A DNA stretch of 34,912 bases. It comes from CAYLHS01 sp964594235. Lineage in GTDB: Bacteria; Actinomycetota; Acidimicrobiia; Spongiisociales; UBA4744. The first letter of the stretch is position 1. The number at the start of each line of letters is the position of its first letter. A program made the position numbers and the translations under genes. The DNA lies in the NCBI GenBank assembly GCA_964594235.1, contig CAZQMF010000013.1:1-34912 (forward strand), read 5' to 3'. The notes under the pieces are model-generated. The model had not been told where the DNA came from. It made no database searches and worked only from the letters and a program-made list of their open reading frames with translations. This document shows, piece by piece, positions 1 through 7,488 of this stretch.

Positions 1-2
1 GA

Positions 3-506
3 CTCTTCGCCGCCAGGGGATATGACAACGTCACGGTCGAAGAGATCGCCAACGACGTCGGCGTGTCCCACATGACGTTCTTCCGACACTTCCCGACCAA
101 AGTCTCGGTACTGATCGACGACCCGTACGACCCGGTGATCGGCGAAATGGTCGCCAGGACCGATCCGACGCTCCCGCCGATCGAACGAGTGCGCCGTGGC
201 ATCCTCGAATCGTGGGTGCACGTCGACGAACCCGACGACGACACCATTCGTACCCGGTTCCGTCTCCTCACCCAGCACGAGGATCTCGTGGCAGCGGCCT
301 GGTCGAACAATCGCAAGACCGAGCAGGTGATCATCGAGGCGCTCACGTCGACCGGGGTCCCCCTGCTCGACGCTCGGGTAGCGTCCGGAGCCGTCATGGG
401 GGCGCTGATGGCGGCGCTGATCGACTGGGGTGAACACAACGACTCTGGCACGCTGGGCGACCGGGTCCGTCTCGCTCTCGAGATGCTCGGAGGCGATGAT
501 GCCTGA
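3..506 (+). CDS. TetR-family transcriptional regulator (5' truncated by window edge)
   Basis: The reading frame is open from base 3, so the true start lies before the window. The first visible residues form the end of a TetR helix-turn-helix: a VTVEEIANDVGVS helix followed by MTFFRHFPTKVSVL, the classic recognition helix and its F-x-x-K cap. The remaining 130 or so residues are a variable, mostly helical ligand-binding domain, which does not reveal the ligand. The stop codon overlaps the start of the ABC transporter ATPase gene, so the regulator and exporter are very likely co-transcribed and the regulator probably controls the exporter. That pairing is typical of drug or lipid exporters; the inducer is unknown. 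Confidence 0.9.
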   Translation, partial: LFAARGYDNVTVEEIANDVGVSHMTFFRHFPTKVSVLIDDPYDPVIGEMVARTDPTLPPIERVRRGILESWVHVDEPDDDTIRTRFRLLTQHEDLVAAAWSNNRKTEQVIIEALTSTGVPLLDARVASGAVMGALMAALIDWGEHNDSGTLGDRVRLALEMLGGDDA

Positions 507-1221
507 GCCGCTCGAGGCACGGAATCTGGTACGTCTGTACGGTGACGAACGAGCTGTCGATGGGGTTGACATCGAGGTGCGTGCGAGCGAGATCCACGCG
601 ATCGTCGGCCTCAACGGCGCAGGCAAGACGACGTTGATGCGACTGCTGTTGGGGATGGTGGTGCCAACGTCGGGAAGGGCGCTGATCGACGGCGTGGACG
701 CCCGGTCGGCCGGCCCGGGAGTGTGGCGAAGGGTCGGGTGTCTGATCGAAACGCCCTTCTCCTACCCCGAGCTGACAGTCACCGAGAATCTCGAAGCTGC
801 AGCCCTGCTGCACGGTGTCGACGACGTTGAATCAGAGGTTCGAAGGATGATCGACGACTTCGAGCTGACCCACTGGGCGTACAAGCGGGCACGGGCGCTG
901 TCGCTCGGGAACCAACAACGACTCGGGCTCGCCGCAGCGATGGTGCATCGCCCCTCGATCCTCGTACTGGACGAGCCGGCCAACGCGCTCGACCCGGCCG
1001 GGGTCGTGTTCATCAGGGACCTGATGCGGACGGCCGCCGAGCGAAACGTAGCGGTGATGGTGTCGAGTCATCACCTGGACCAGCTCGCTCGGATGGCGCA
1101 TCGGATCACCGTGCTGCATCGAGGCAAGATCATCGGAACGCTCGATCCACGCGGTACCGACCTCGAGCAGCAGTTCTTCGATACCGTCTACCGGAACGAT
1201 CGAGAACGGGGGCTGGCGTGA
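499..1221 (+). CDS. ABC transporter ATP-binding protein (ABC-2 exporter type)
   Basis: This 240-residue cytoplasmic ATPase powers an ABC-2 type exporter. Visible motifs in order are Walker A GLNGAGKTT near residue 37, a Q-loop region around VGCLIETPFSYPELT, the signature-like LSLGNQQRLGLA, Walker B ILVLDEPANALDP and the switch histidine in VSSHHLDQLA. The signature has LSLGN in place of LSGGQ, as in many CcmA/BcrA-type exporters. I chose ATG 499 because GGAGG at 489-493 is 5 nt upstream; ATG 496 would be only 2 nt away and the longer upstream frame has no support. It overlaps the TetR gene and the permease gene (GTGA), giving one translationally coupled operon. The substrate cannot be told from the sequence. 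Confidence 0.93.
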   Translation: MPEPLEARNLVRLYGDERAVDGVDIEVRASEIHAIVGLNGAGKTTLMRLLLGMVVPTSGRALIDGVDARSAGPGVWRRVGCLIETPFSYPELTVTENLEAAALLHGVDDVESEVRRMIDDFELTHWAYKRARALSLGNQQRLGLAAAMVHRPSILVLDEPANALDPAGVVFIRDLMRTAAERNVAVMVSSHHLDQLARMAHRITVLHRGKIIGTLDPRGTDLEQQFFDTVYRNDRERGLA

Positions 1222-1985
1222 GGCGGGCTCTGAGCGTGGAGGTAATGAAGGTTCGCCGCTCGACAGTGGTAGTCGTCACAACGGTGCTCATCGTGCTGCT
1301 GGTGCCGCTGTTGTGTCTTGGGTTCGTGGCGGTCGCCAAGCAGGGCGGCGCGGGTGCGGTCGCGCTCAAGGCCCAGGCGATGGTCGTCGGTGAGGGATGG
1401 GAAGCCTATCTGGGGCTGCTGGCGCAGATCGTGTCGATCGCAATGTTCATCGGGCCCGGTGTGGTCGTCGCGTGGGCGTTCGGCCGCGAGTTCTCCGACA
1501 GGACGTTCCCGGCGCTGTTTGGACTACCCGTGTCGAGAGGCTCGATCGCGACAGCCAAGTTCATCGTGCTGGCGCTTTGGGGTTTGGCGCTCACCGTGCT
1601 GACGCTGGCGGCCGCCGCCTCGGTGGGCCTACTCGCCAATGTCGGACCCCTCGCGGGGTTCGACCTGGCGGGCTGGTTGGGACGTCTGTTTGTCGCCGGG
1701 TTCCTTACGTCGATCATCTCGCTGACCATCGGATTCGTGGCGAGCGCCGGGCGCGGCTACCTGCCGGCGATCGGTGCGCTGATCCTGTTGACGATGATCA
1801 CCCAGATCGCCGTCCTGTTCGGGACCGGCGGCTGGTTCCCCTACGCGGCGCCGGGTTTGTACGCGATCGCCGGTGCAGGAGACGTGGCCGAAGTGAGCGT
1901 CGTCCAGCTGCTGCTGGTTCCGATCTGGACGGTCTTCGTGGGGTGGTTCACGGTCCGCTGGTGGAACCACGCCGAGGTCGTGTAG
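1218..1985 (+). CDS. ABC-2 type transporter permease
   Basis: This 255-residue integral membrane protein has about six hydrophobic segments: near residues 15-40, 60-85, 105-135, 150-175, 180-205 and 225-250. It matches the ABC-2 permease layout in which a short cytoplasmic N-terminus (EVMKVRRST) leads into the first helix and the sequence between helices 2 and 3 carries FGREFSDRTFPALFGLPVSR, typical of this family. It starts at GTG 1218, overlapping the ATPase stop by 4 nt, so the two are made as one exporter. Six bases after its stop a striking repeat begins (1991-2105). Substrate unknown; lantibiotic/bacitracin-type exporters and general ABC-2 systems look alike at this level. Confidence 0.9.
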   Translation: MRRALSVEVMKVRRSTVVVVTTVLIVLLVPLLCLGFVAVAKQGGAGAVALKAQAMVVGEGWEAYLGLLAQIVSIAMFIGPGVVVAWAFGREFSDRTFPALFGLPVSRGSIATAKFIVLALWGLALTVLTLAAAASVGLLANVGPLAGFDLAGWLGRLFVAGFLTSIISLTIGFVASAGRGYLPAIGALILLTMITQIAVLFGTGGWFPYAAPGLYAIAGAGDVAEVSVVQLLLVPIWTVFVGWFTVRWWNHAEVV

Positions 1986-1990
1986 CCACA

Positions 1991-2105
1991 CCCGTTCTTG
2001 TCAATCTGGACCCCGGCAGGCGAGGCTGAGATTGACAAGTTCCAGACCCTCTCGTTCTTGTCACGCTGGACCCCGGCAGGCGAGGCTGAGATTGACAAGA
2101 ACGGG
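1991..2105. repeat. Nested element: 47-bp direct repeat (period 60) framed by 17-bp inverted repeats
   Basis: Two 47-bp units (1993-2039 and 2053-2099) are identical except for two bases, and start exactly 60 bp apart. The shared core is TGGACCCCGGCAGGCGAGGC. Within unit 1 the ends CTTGTCAATCT and AGATTGACAAG are perfect inverted repeats. The outermost ends of the whole array, 1991-2007 and 2089-2105, are a perfect 17-bp inverted pair. The array sits between the exporter permease stop and the convergent membrane-protein gene. It could act as a folded 3' end for both transcripts, or be a small non-autonomous repeated element. No other copy was noticed in the window. Confidence 0.9.
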
Positions 2106-2130
2106 GTGCATGATCCCGCCGAGATCGACC

Positions 2131-2565
2131 TCACTCCCGAACGGGTCGACGACGGTTCCGCGTCCGAGTCAGTGCTCGCCACGAGGTGATCGCCAGCGGT
2201 ATCTGGAGGAGACCGTACACGACGTGGGCGGCGTAGTGGCTCAGGGTCTGGTCGGGCTCGAACGGAAAGATGCCCAGCGGAAGAACCGAGACCACAGCCC
2301 CGCCGATGAGTTGAAGGGCCACGTAGACCACCAGCACCACCCCGACCCAGCGGCTCGGATATCGCCACCACGCAACGGCGAGCAGGACGCCGATAACGAG
2401 CAGAACGGAGTTCTCGGGTCTCCACAGTGGCAACGCCAGTTCTCGCAGGTTGTGGAGGTACAGGCCGAGCCAAGACAACAGCAACGCCCAAGCCACTCTC
2501 GACGCATGCGGCCGGTCACCTCCGATCCCTGCGACCAGCGAACGTCGGGCAGTCTCACCGTTCAT
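2131..2565 (-). CDS. Small four-helix membrane protein of unknown function
   Basis: This 144-residue protein has about four predicted membrane helices: around residues 22-40 (VAWALLLSWLGLYL), 52-67 (SVLLVIGVLLAVAWW), 72-97 (VGVVLVVYVALQLIGG) and 108-128. A charged C-terminal tail rich in arginine suggests a cytoplasmic end. I do not recognise the family. Its ATG overlaps the stop of the upstream Ddn-like gene by 4 nt (ATGA), so the two are co-translated. It is convergent with the ABC exporter operon, with the nested repeat between them. The reading frame is clean, the hydrophobic pattern is regular and the coupling is tight, so it is probably real. Confidence 0.75.
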   Translation of the reverse strand: MNGETARRSLVAGIGGDRPHASRVAWALLLSWLGLYLHNLRELALPLWRPENSVLLVIGVLLAVAWWRYPSRWVGVVLVVYVALQLIGGAVVSVLPLGIFPFEPDQTLSHYAAHVVYGLLQIPLAITSWRALTRTRNRRRPVRE

Positions 2566-3020
2566 GAATCTTCCAATCGCAACGCAATCACCGGGAATCG
2601 GCGGCCGGTCTCAGACTGGTACCGAGCCCAGCTCGGATTGTGCTCGGCAAGCCGCGGCCACAGCAACTCGCGTTCGTGCTCGTCGAGCGCTTCTGCTCGC
2701 GCTCGATGGCGCGTGCCGCCGAGTTGAACCCATGCTTCCGGACGTGTCTGGAGGTTGAACCACCATCCCGGCGGCTGATCGGGTTCTGCGGCGTTCGAGG
2801 CCACCACGAGCATCCGGGACCCCTGCGGGTAGTACATCAGCGGCACTGTTCGCTCTCTACCAGATCGCCGACCAACCGTAGTGAGCAGCAGCACCGGGAC
2901 ACCCAGGACCTCACCGCCCATGCGTCCGCCCGACAACCGATAGAAGAAGCGATGCATCTTTGCAGAGGCATCCGATCGGGCCATCCGGTCACTGAGTCGA
3001 CCGACCGTTCCGCTGCTCAT
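2562..3020 (-). CDS. Deazaflavin (F420)-dependent nitroreductase family protein (Ddn-like)
   Basis: This 152-residue split-barrel protein is of the Ddn/FDOR-A type, which in actinobacteria uses reduced coenzyme F420 to reduce quinones or other substrates near the membrane. The N-terminal amphipathic helix MHRFFYRLSGGRMGG, the LLLTTVGRRSGRERTVPLMYY strand-turn with its cofactor-phosphate-binding GRRSG, and the VVASNAAEPDQPPGWW segment are all characteristic. I chose ATG 3020 because residues upstream in the longer frame look non-coding and overlap the divergent promoter region. It is divergent from an HxlR regulator, with paired half-sites between them, so redox-linked control is plausible. 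The physiological substrate is unknown. Confidence 0.88.
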   Translation of the reverse strand: MSSGTVGRLSDRMARSDASAKMHRFFYRLSGGRMGGEVLGVPVLLLTTVGRRSGRERTVPLMYYPQGSRMLVVASNAAEPDQPPGWWFNLQTRPEAWVQLGGTRHRARAEALDEHERELLWPRLAEHNPSWARYQSETGRRFPVIALRLEDS

Positions 3021-3042
3021 CCAACGCCATCCCTTGCTGCGA

Positions 3043-3102
3043 GCAAGTGACACCCTATCTCGGTAACTTGCCTGTGGCAAGTGACAAGGTACGATACCGG
3101 GC
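3043..3102 (+). promoter_or_regulatory. Divergent promoter and candidate HxlR operator
   Basis: ACTTGCC-TGT-GGCAAGT at 3066-3082 is a perfect 7-bp palindrome with a 3-nt centre. GCAAGTGACA occurs twice on the same strand, at 3043-3052 and 3077-3086. A possible -35 TTGCCT (3068-3073) and -10 TACGAT (3090-3095), 16 nt apart, overlap the palindrome. The -10 ends 7 nt before the GTG start of the HxlR gene, which fits a leaderless mRNA. Repression of both divergent genes by HxlR is inferred. Confidence 0.6.
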
Positions 3103-3558
3103 GTGGCCATCGCCAACACTGATCGGTGCGCTGTCCTCGGCACGCTCGACGTCTTGGGGGACATGTGGACTCTGGGAATCCTGCGTTGCGTCTTCTACGG
3201 GCAGCGCCGCTACGGGGAGATCCAGCGCGAGCTCGGCATCGCAACCAACGTCCTCGCCGACCGGCTCGATACCCTCATCGAATCGGGGATCCTCGAGAAG
3301 ATCCCCTACCAGGACCGACCGGTGCGTTTCGAATACGTTCCGACATCCAAAGGTGACGATCTCAAACCGGCGATCGTCGCACTACGTGAATGGGGCCGGC
3401 GTTACCTCGACTGGAAGACACCTCTTCCACCGTTGCGTCACACAGACTGCGGAGGACCCATCCGAGTTGCGATGGTGTGCGAAACCTGTGGCGAGTACAT
3501 CGACACACGCGACCTGGATATCCCCTCCCAATCCGTCACCATATCCACAAACACATGA
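3103..3558 (+). CDS. HxlR-family transcriptional regulator with C-terminal cysteine pairs
   Basis: This 151-residue winged-helix regulator belongs to the HxlR/MarR-like group. The N-terminal DRCAVLGTLDVLGDMWTLGI segment contains the redox-type cysteine and the W-T/S-L-x-I-L helix of this family. RYGEIQRELGIATNVLADRL is the recognition helix region, and a wing follows around residues 60-85. The C-terminal 40 residues carry TDCGG and CETCGE, a CxxC-type extension seen in some actinobacterial HxlR proteins that may bind a metal or act as a thiol switch. It starts at GTG 3103 with no clear Shine-Dalgarno, consistent with a leaderless transcript. Its stop overlaps the thioesterase-like gene by 4 nt. 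Confidence 0.9.
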   Translation: MAIANTDRCAVLGTLDVLGDMWTLGILRCVFYGQRRYGEIQRELGIATNVLADRLDTLIESGILEKIPYQDRPVRFEYVPTSKGDDLKPAIVALREWGRRYLDWKTPLPPLRHTDCGGPIRVAMVCETCGEYIDTRDLDIPSQSVTISTNT

Positions 3559-4373
3559 GCACGGTCTCGGGCTACGACTTCGATGGTGCGACTGCCATCG
3601 ACCAGGTCGGTGACCGCTGGCACGGCACGATCGCCGAGGGTTGGGACATGGGCGGCGTCCCCAACGGTGGATACCAGCTTTCGATCGCCTCGCGAGCGAT
3701 CCTCGCCGTGACCGGGCGGAGAGATGTCGTGGCGCTGTCTTCCACCTACCTGAGTCCTGGGCATCCGGGCAATGTGGAGATCGAGGTTGAGGTGTTGCCT
3801 TCTCGAGGAAAGCGCCACACGGCCTGCACCGCCACACTGCGCCAAGATGACACGCCGACAATGGTCGTGCAGGCGATCAGCGGCGAGCTGCCCGACGACG
3901 GTGAACAGCATCTCTGGGAAACGTCCCCTCCCCCTCTCGGCCCGCCGGAACAGTACCCGAGGCTGATGCCCAGGCCGCCATCGACACTTCCTCCGCGGCT
4001 CGCCCAGCATGTGGAGCTGCGCCTCCCCGTCGAGCAGGTCGGTTTCGCATTCGGAAAGGCGCACGGTGCTCCGACCACCATCGGGTGGACCAAGTTCCCC
4101 GACGACCGCCCACTCGACACGCTCTCGCTGCCCCTGTTCGCCGACGCCTTCCCACCGGCCGTCTTCAACACCGGCGGAGTGATCGGCTGGGTGCCGACTC
4201 TCACACTGTCGATCCAGATCCGTCGGCGGCCGAAGGGCCCTTGGCTGTCGGCGTCGTTCCGAAGCCGTTTCATCGACGAAACCTACGTCGAAGAAGACGG
4301 CGAACTATGGGACACCGACGGCACGCTGGTCGCCCTCAGCAGACAGCTCGCCCTCGCCCCACGAGGCTCGTGA
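3555..4373 (+). CDS. Acyl-CoA thioesterase-like (double hotdog) protein
   Basis: This 272-residue protein resembles TesB-like thioesterases of the 4HBT_3 type, which hydrolyse acyl-CoA with two fused hotdog domains. The first hotdog is marked by GTIAEGWDMGGVPNGGYQLS, where the GG(Y)xxS helix start is typical, then the STYLSPG and EIEVEVLPSRGKRHT strands. The second half contains GGVIGWVPTLTLSIQIR and SFRSRFIDETYVEEDGELWD, again typical of this family. ATG 3555 overlaps the HxlR stop (ATGA), so it is translationally coupled to its likely regulator. The upstream extension of the frame overlaps the HxlR gene and was discarded. The substrate is not evident. Confidence 0.82.
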   Translation: MSTVSGYDFDGATAIDQVGDRWHGTIAEGWDMGGVPNGGYQLSIASRAILAVTGRRDVVALSSTYLSPGHPGNVEIEVEVLPSRGKRHTACTATLRQDDTPTMVVQAISGELPDDGEQHLWETSPPPLGPPEQYPRLMPRPPSTLPPRLAQHVELRLPVEQVGFAFGKAHGAPTTIGWTKFPDDRPLDTLSLPLFADAFPPAVFNTGGVIGWVPTLTLSIQIRRRPKGPWLSASFRSRFIDETYVEEDGELWDTDGTLVALSRQLALAPRGS

Positions 4374-4422
4374 CCCGTCCGGGACGTCCCGACGGAGACC
4401 GGACGTTCGAGCACCCGACCAT

Positions 4423-4471
4423 GAACCCAGGGATGGTGACCACGCTATGCGCGGCTACGAGCCCTGGGTTC
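4423..4471. terminator. Inverted repeat between convergent genes, possible bidirectional terminator
   Basis: GAACCCAGGG (4423-4432) and CCCTGGGTTC (4462-4471) are perfect complements separated by 29 nt. A second palindrome, CGGGACGTCCCG, lies at about 4379-4390. They fall between the thioesterase-like gene and the convergent DapB homologue. There is no U tract and the loop is long, so a terminator role is only likely by position. Confidence 0.4.
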
Positions 4472-4486
4472 GGAGCAGGACGGCCC

Positions 4487-5290
4487 CTAGAACTCCATGA
4501 CCGTATCGAGACCACGGTGGAGACCCACCAGGTTCGACACGTTCCTGATCGCCAGCAGCGCTCCCGCAACGTATGGTTCGGCGCTCGGGCCGGCGTCGTG
4601 CCTCAGCGTCAACCGCTCGTCCTCCTGACCGAAAATGGACTCGATCCCGATCACGTAGCTGGGCAGCCGGAGAGAGTGGACTTGGGTACCTTCGATGGTC
4701 GCTCCCCTGGCGTCGCGATCGCCGAGGATCTCTCTCGATCGGCCGGCCTGAACCGCCCCGAGCCGGCTTGCGAGTTCCCGCGCCGTGCCGCTAGGAGCGT
4801 CGACCTTGCTCGCACTCGCGTAATCGATGACCTCCCAGTCTTTGATCCACGCAGCCGCGATCTCGCTGAACTTCATCATCAGCACGGCGGTGATCGAGAA
4901 GTTGCCGCACGCCAGCACACCGACGCCTGCACCGGTCGCAACCTCGTGGATCATCCGGTAGTCATCTCCCGACAACCCCGAGGTTCCCACGACCACATGG
5001 GCACCAGCATCGATTGCAGCCAGTATGTTCTGGAGAGCCACAGACGGGTGCGTGTACTCGACGAACACGTCGGGACGAGCCTGGAGTGCGTCGGCGACGG
5101 TTCCACTGACGACCAGCGGCAACCCCGTGGTGTCGAGCACCTCATCGAGTCGCCGACCGGCCGCCGATCTCGCCACGGCGCCGACCAGTTCGAGATCTTC
5201 GGACGTTGCGATCCCCCTGGCGAGGGCGGAACCCGCCCAACCGGTCGCGCCCGCCAGCACCACCGTGGTCTTCGGAACTCCGTCGGTCAT
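4487..5290 (-). CDS. DapB-family (dihydrodipicolinate reductase-like) oxidoreductase lacking the catalytic histidines
   Basis: This 267-residue protein has the DapB layout: a Rossmann nucleotide site VVLAGATGWAGSALARGI at residues 9-26, EYTHPSVALQNI (78-90), GTSGLSGDDY (102-111), GNFSITAVLMMKF (129-141) and the hallmark KVDAPSGTA (162-170). In true DapB the last motif is preceded by HHxxK, whose first histidine is the acid/base. Here the residues are Y-A-S-A-S-K, so lysine 162 stays but the catalytic histidine position is alanine 158. It may act on another substrate or be a degenerate paralogue. ATG 5290 has AGGGGA about 8 nt upstream. It lies 49 nt downstream of the lipoprotein gene on the same strand. 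Confidence 0.8.
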   Translation of the reverse strand: MTDGVPKTTVVLAGATGWAGSALARGIATSEDLELVGAVARSAAGRRLDEVLDTTGLPLVVSGTVADALQARPDVFVEYTHPSVALQNILAAIDAGAHVVVGTSGLSGDDYRMIHEVATGAGVGVLACGNFSITAVLMMKFSEIAAAWIKDWEVIDYASASKVDAPSGTARELASRLGAVQAGRSREILGDRDARGATIEGTQVHSLRLPSYVIGIESIFGQEDERLTLRHDAGPSAEPYVAGALLAIRNVSNLVGLHRGLDTVMEF

Positions 5291-5339
5291 CGAGGCTTCC
5301 CCTGATCGAGTGGCGCCGACACTAGCTCGGATCGACCCC

Positions 5340-6494
5340 TCACCCACCGAGGAACGTTGCGAGAGCGTCGATCACCTCCGGCGCGACGTGGTGGCCGATA
5401 TCGGCGGGCGTAATGGCAAGAGGGTTCGTGCCCTGAACACAGTTGAGCGCGTGGGTCACGCACGGCAGGGTGATCACCTTCGCGTCTACTCCGAGCGACT
5501 CGAGGTACTGACGCCACGACTCGGCCTCGGTGACCGGCACGTTCCAGTCCATCTCACCGTTCAGCACGAGAAGAGGCTGTTCAATCTCCTTCGCGTCAGC
5601 GATCGTCCGGTCGTGCAGATCGAACCAGCTGTTCCAGAACTCGGCGCTCGTCCCCGCGACGGGCTCTGTTCCCCCTGCTCGAATCGCCTTCACGCCGTCC
5701 ACCGTTTCCGCCAGCGACGCAACCGGCGGCAGCGCCAGTGCTTGCTCCCTGCTCATGCCTTGCTGCTCGATGAGTTGGAGCGTGAAGTCGAGTTGTGCCT
5801 CGATGATCTGATCGATGGGTCGGTACGGTCCGCCGATCATCACGCCGCTGGCCAGCTCGGGGTCGGCTAGAAGCATCACGGTGATGAACTCCGCTCCCTG
5901 GCTATGACCGATGACCGTGATCCGGCCGGCGTCGACCTCGGGGCGGGTTCGCAGGTACTCGACGGCCGCGGTGGCGTCAGAGACGAAATCGTCAACTGTG
6001 AGGTCGGCCTGCGGGGTCGGATAGCCGTTGTCGGCGCACCCGTTGAACGGCCCACAGGTCCGCTTGTCGTAGGTCAGGACTGCGATGCCGTTGCCCTGGA
6101 GACCTTCGGCGAGCTCCTTGAAGACGGGGATGTCGAATCCGAATGTCATGTCGAGCTGGCCGGGCACGACCTCATCCCGGCTCTCCGGTCCGCTTCCGGC
6201 GATCAGCACGACCGAAGGAAACGGACCACCACCGGCCGGCAAGCGCAACGTTCCGGCAAGGTCCAATCCGTCGGCCGGAAAGGTGACGTCGACGCTGGTC
6301 GCTCCAGGCATGGTGGTTTCCTCGGAAGTGGTTGTCGGTGCGGAGGTGGCCGTGGAAGTCGACGCCGGCGTTGTCGTCGTTGGCGCCTTGGTTGTGGTCG
6401 TCGTCCCGCCGGAGGCAGTGCACCCGGCGGCGAGCAGCAGCGTGACGCCGATGCCGATCAGCCCCTTCGCAAGATGAGGTGTTCTCGAATCCAT
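5340..6494 (-). CDS. Exported alpha/beta-hydrolase lipoprotein
   Basis: This 384-residue protein is anchored outside the membrane. Residues 1-25 form a signal peptide ending in the lipobox LLAAGC. A 45-residue Thr/Ser/Ala-rich linker follows, then an alpha/beta-hydrolase domain from about residue 68. The oxyanion region is VVLIAGSGPESRDE, the nucleophile elbow is GHSQG, and a likely acid/base pair lies in LNGEMDWNVPVTEAES and PCVTHALN. Cysteines in KRTCGPFNGCADN and in PCVTHALNC may form disulfides in the exported protein. It resembles dienelactone-hydrolase or serine aminopeptidase S33 type enzymes. It is followed on the same strand by the DapB homologue; the substrate is unknown. Confidence 0.85.
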   Translation of the reverse strand: MDSRTPHLAKGLIGIGVTLLLAAGCTASGGTTTTTKAPTTTTPASTSTATSAPTTTSEETTMPGATSVDVTFPADGLDLAGTLRLPAGGGPFPSVVLIAGSGPESRDEVVPGQLDMTFGFDIPVFKELAEGLQGNGIAVLTYDKRTCGPFNGCADNGYPTPQADLTVDDFVSDATAAVEYLRTRPEVDAGRITVIGHSQGAEFITVMLLADPELASGVMIGGPYRPIDQIIEAQLDFTLQLIEQQGMSREQALALPPVASLAETVDGVKAIRAGGTEPVAGTSAEFWNSWFDLHDRTIADAKEIEQPLLVLNGEMDWNVPVTEAESWRQYLESLGVDAKVITLPCVTHALNCVQGTNPLAITPADIGHHVAPEVIDALATFLGG

Positions 6495-6528
6495 GCCCCC
6501 CTCCGTCCTTCGCTCAGCGGGCCGGTTG

Positions 6529-7449
6529 TCAGTCTAGTTCGTTTGTTGGCGAATTACCGAATCGGAGCACTCGAAGGGCACGGAGTGTGTTCCAGCGGCT
6601 GGGCTTGCCCGACCCGGGTTCCATCTTGAAGTGTTCCTTGCCGGTGTAGTGGTTCTGAAGCGGCCATGTCCCGTCCTTCTTCCGCTTCGCCTGCACAACG
6701 GCGATCGCCTCGTCGCAGCGTTCGTCGAACGGGATGCCGGCGTCGCGGAAGTAGTCGAGGCCACGGAGGACGTCGTAGTGCCAGCGGGGTGGGAACGAGA
6801 ACAGCTTCCAGCGGGGGTTGATGATCTCCCCAGTGGAGAGGAAGCGCAGCAAATGGCGTTCGAGCAGGTACTCGTGCGCCCTCGTCCTTGCGTCGTTGAT
6901 CGCCGGGTCGGTCGTGCCCGTGGCCCGTGCATACTGGAGGAACCCTTCGAGTACCGAGAGTGTTGTGTGGAATGAGGATCGCACCGATCCGTTCCTCGTC
7001 TCGCAGTTCCACCCTCCGTCTTCGAGCTGTTCGCCGAGGAGCCACTCGACGTTGGGTTCGGTCCCGGCGACGGCACCGAAGTACGCGCCGAGCGCCAGCA
7101 CCATCCCCGTGACGCACGTGTCACCCCGGTACTCGAAGAATGGCCGTGGCCCGCGCCAGAAGACACGTTCTCGAACCCGATCGATCGCCGCGCTGCACTC
7201 ACGACTCGCGGGATCGATGCCGAAGTGACGCAACAGGAGCAGGGTGTACGTGGTCGAGATCCACTTGGGCGAGTAGATGCCGCCGCCCCAGTGCCCGTTG
7301 TCGGCCTGAAGAGAGAGGGTGCGGGCGCCCCACCCTTCAGTCGCGACACGAGCCCGCTCGGCGGCGATCTCGTCGGAGGGTGCGTCGGTGAGGTCGCGCA
7401 GCGTCTGCCACCGGATCGCCGGATCCCCTTCCAACAACCACTCGATCAT
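6529..7449 (-). CDS. Terpene-cyclase/prenyltransferase-type alpha-alpha toroid protein
   Basis: This 306-residue protein consists of repeated helix pairs with QW-like turns: LQADNGHWGGGIYSPKW near residue 50, LEDGGWNCETRNGS near residue 140 and KRKKDGTWPLQNHYTG near residue 255. This pattern is that of squalene-cyclase-like or prenyltransferase-like toroids. The length is about half that of a full squalene-hopene cyclase and there is no DxDD motif, so it is unlikely to be a classic cyclase. Similar stand-alone proteins are usually called hypothetical or squalene-cyclase-like. The start at ATG 7449 opens directly with MIEWLLEGDPAIRWQ, a typical N-terminus. It lies 34 nt upstream of the lipoprotein gene on the same strand. 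Confidence 0.78.
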   Translation of the reverse strand: MIEWLLEGDPAIRWQTLRDLTDAPSDEIAAERARVATEGWGARTLSLQADNGHWGGGIYSPKWISTTYTLLLLRHFGIDPASRECSAAIDRVRERVFWRGPRPFFEYRGDTCVTGMVLALGAYFGAVAGTEPNVEWLLGEQLEDGGWNCETRNGSVRSSFHTTLSVLEGFLQYARATGTTDPAINDARTRAHEYLLERHLLRFLSTGEIINPRWKLFSFPPRWHYDVLRGLDYFRDAGIPFDERCDEAIAVVQAKRKKDGTWPLQNHYTGKEHFKMEPGSGKPSRWNTLRALRVLRFGNSPTNELD

Positions 7450-7488
7450 GGCTTCAAACTAGCTTCCACGTCCGATCCCAGGGCTGTC

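Noticed and set aside
3469..3495. CATCCG followed 15 nt later by CGAA inside the HxlR gene
   Set aside because: Spacing is off by one, the first base of the motif is missing and it lies within a coding region.
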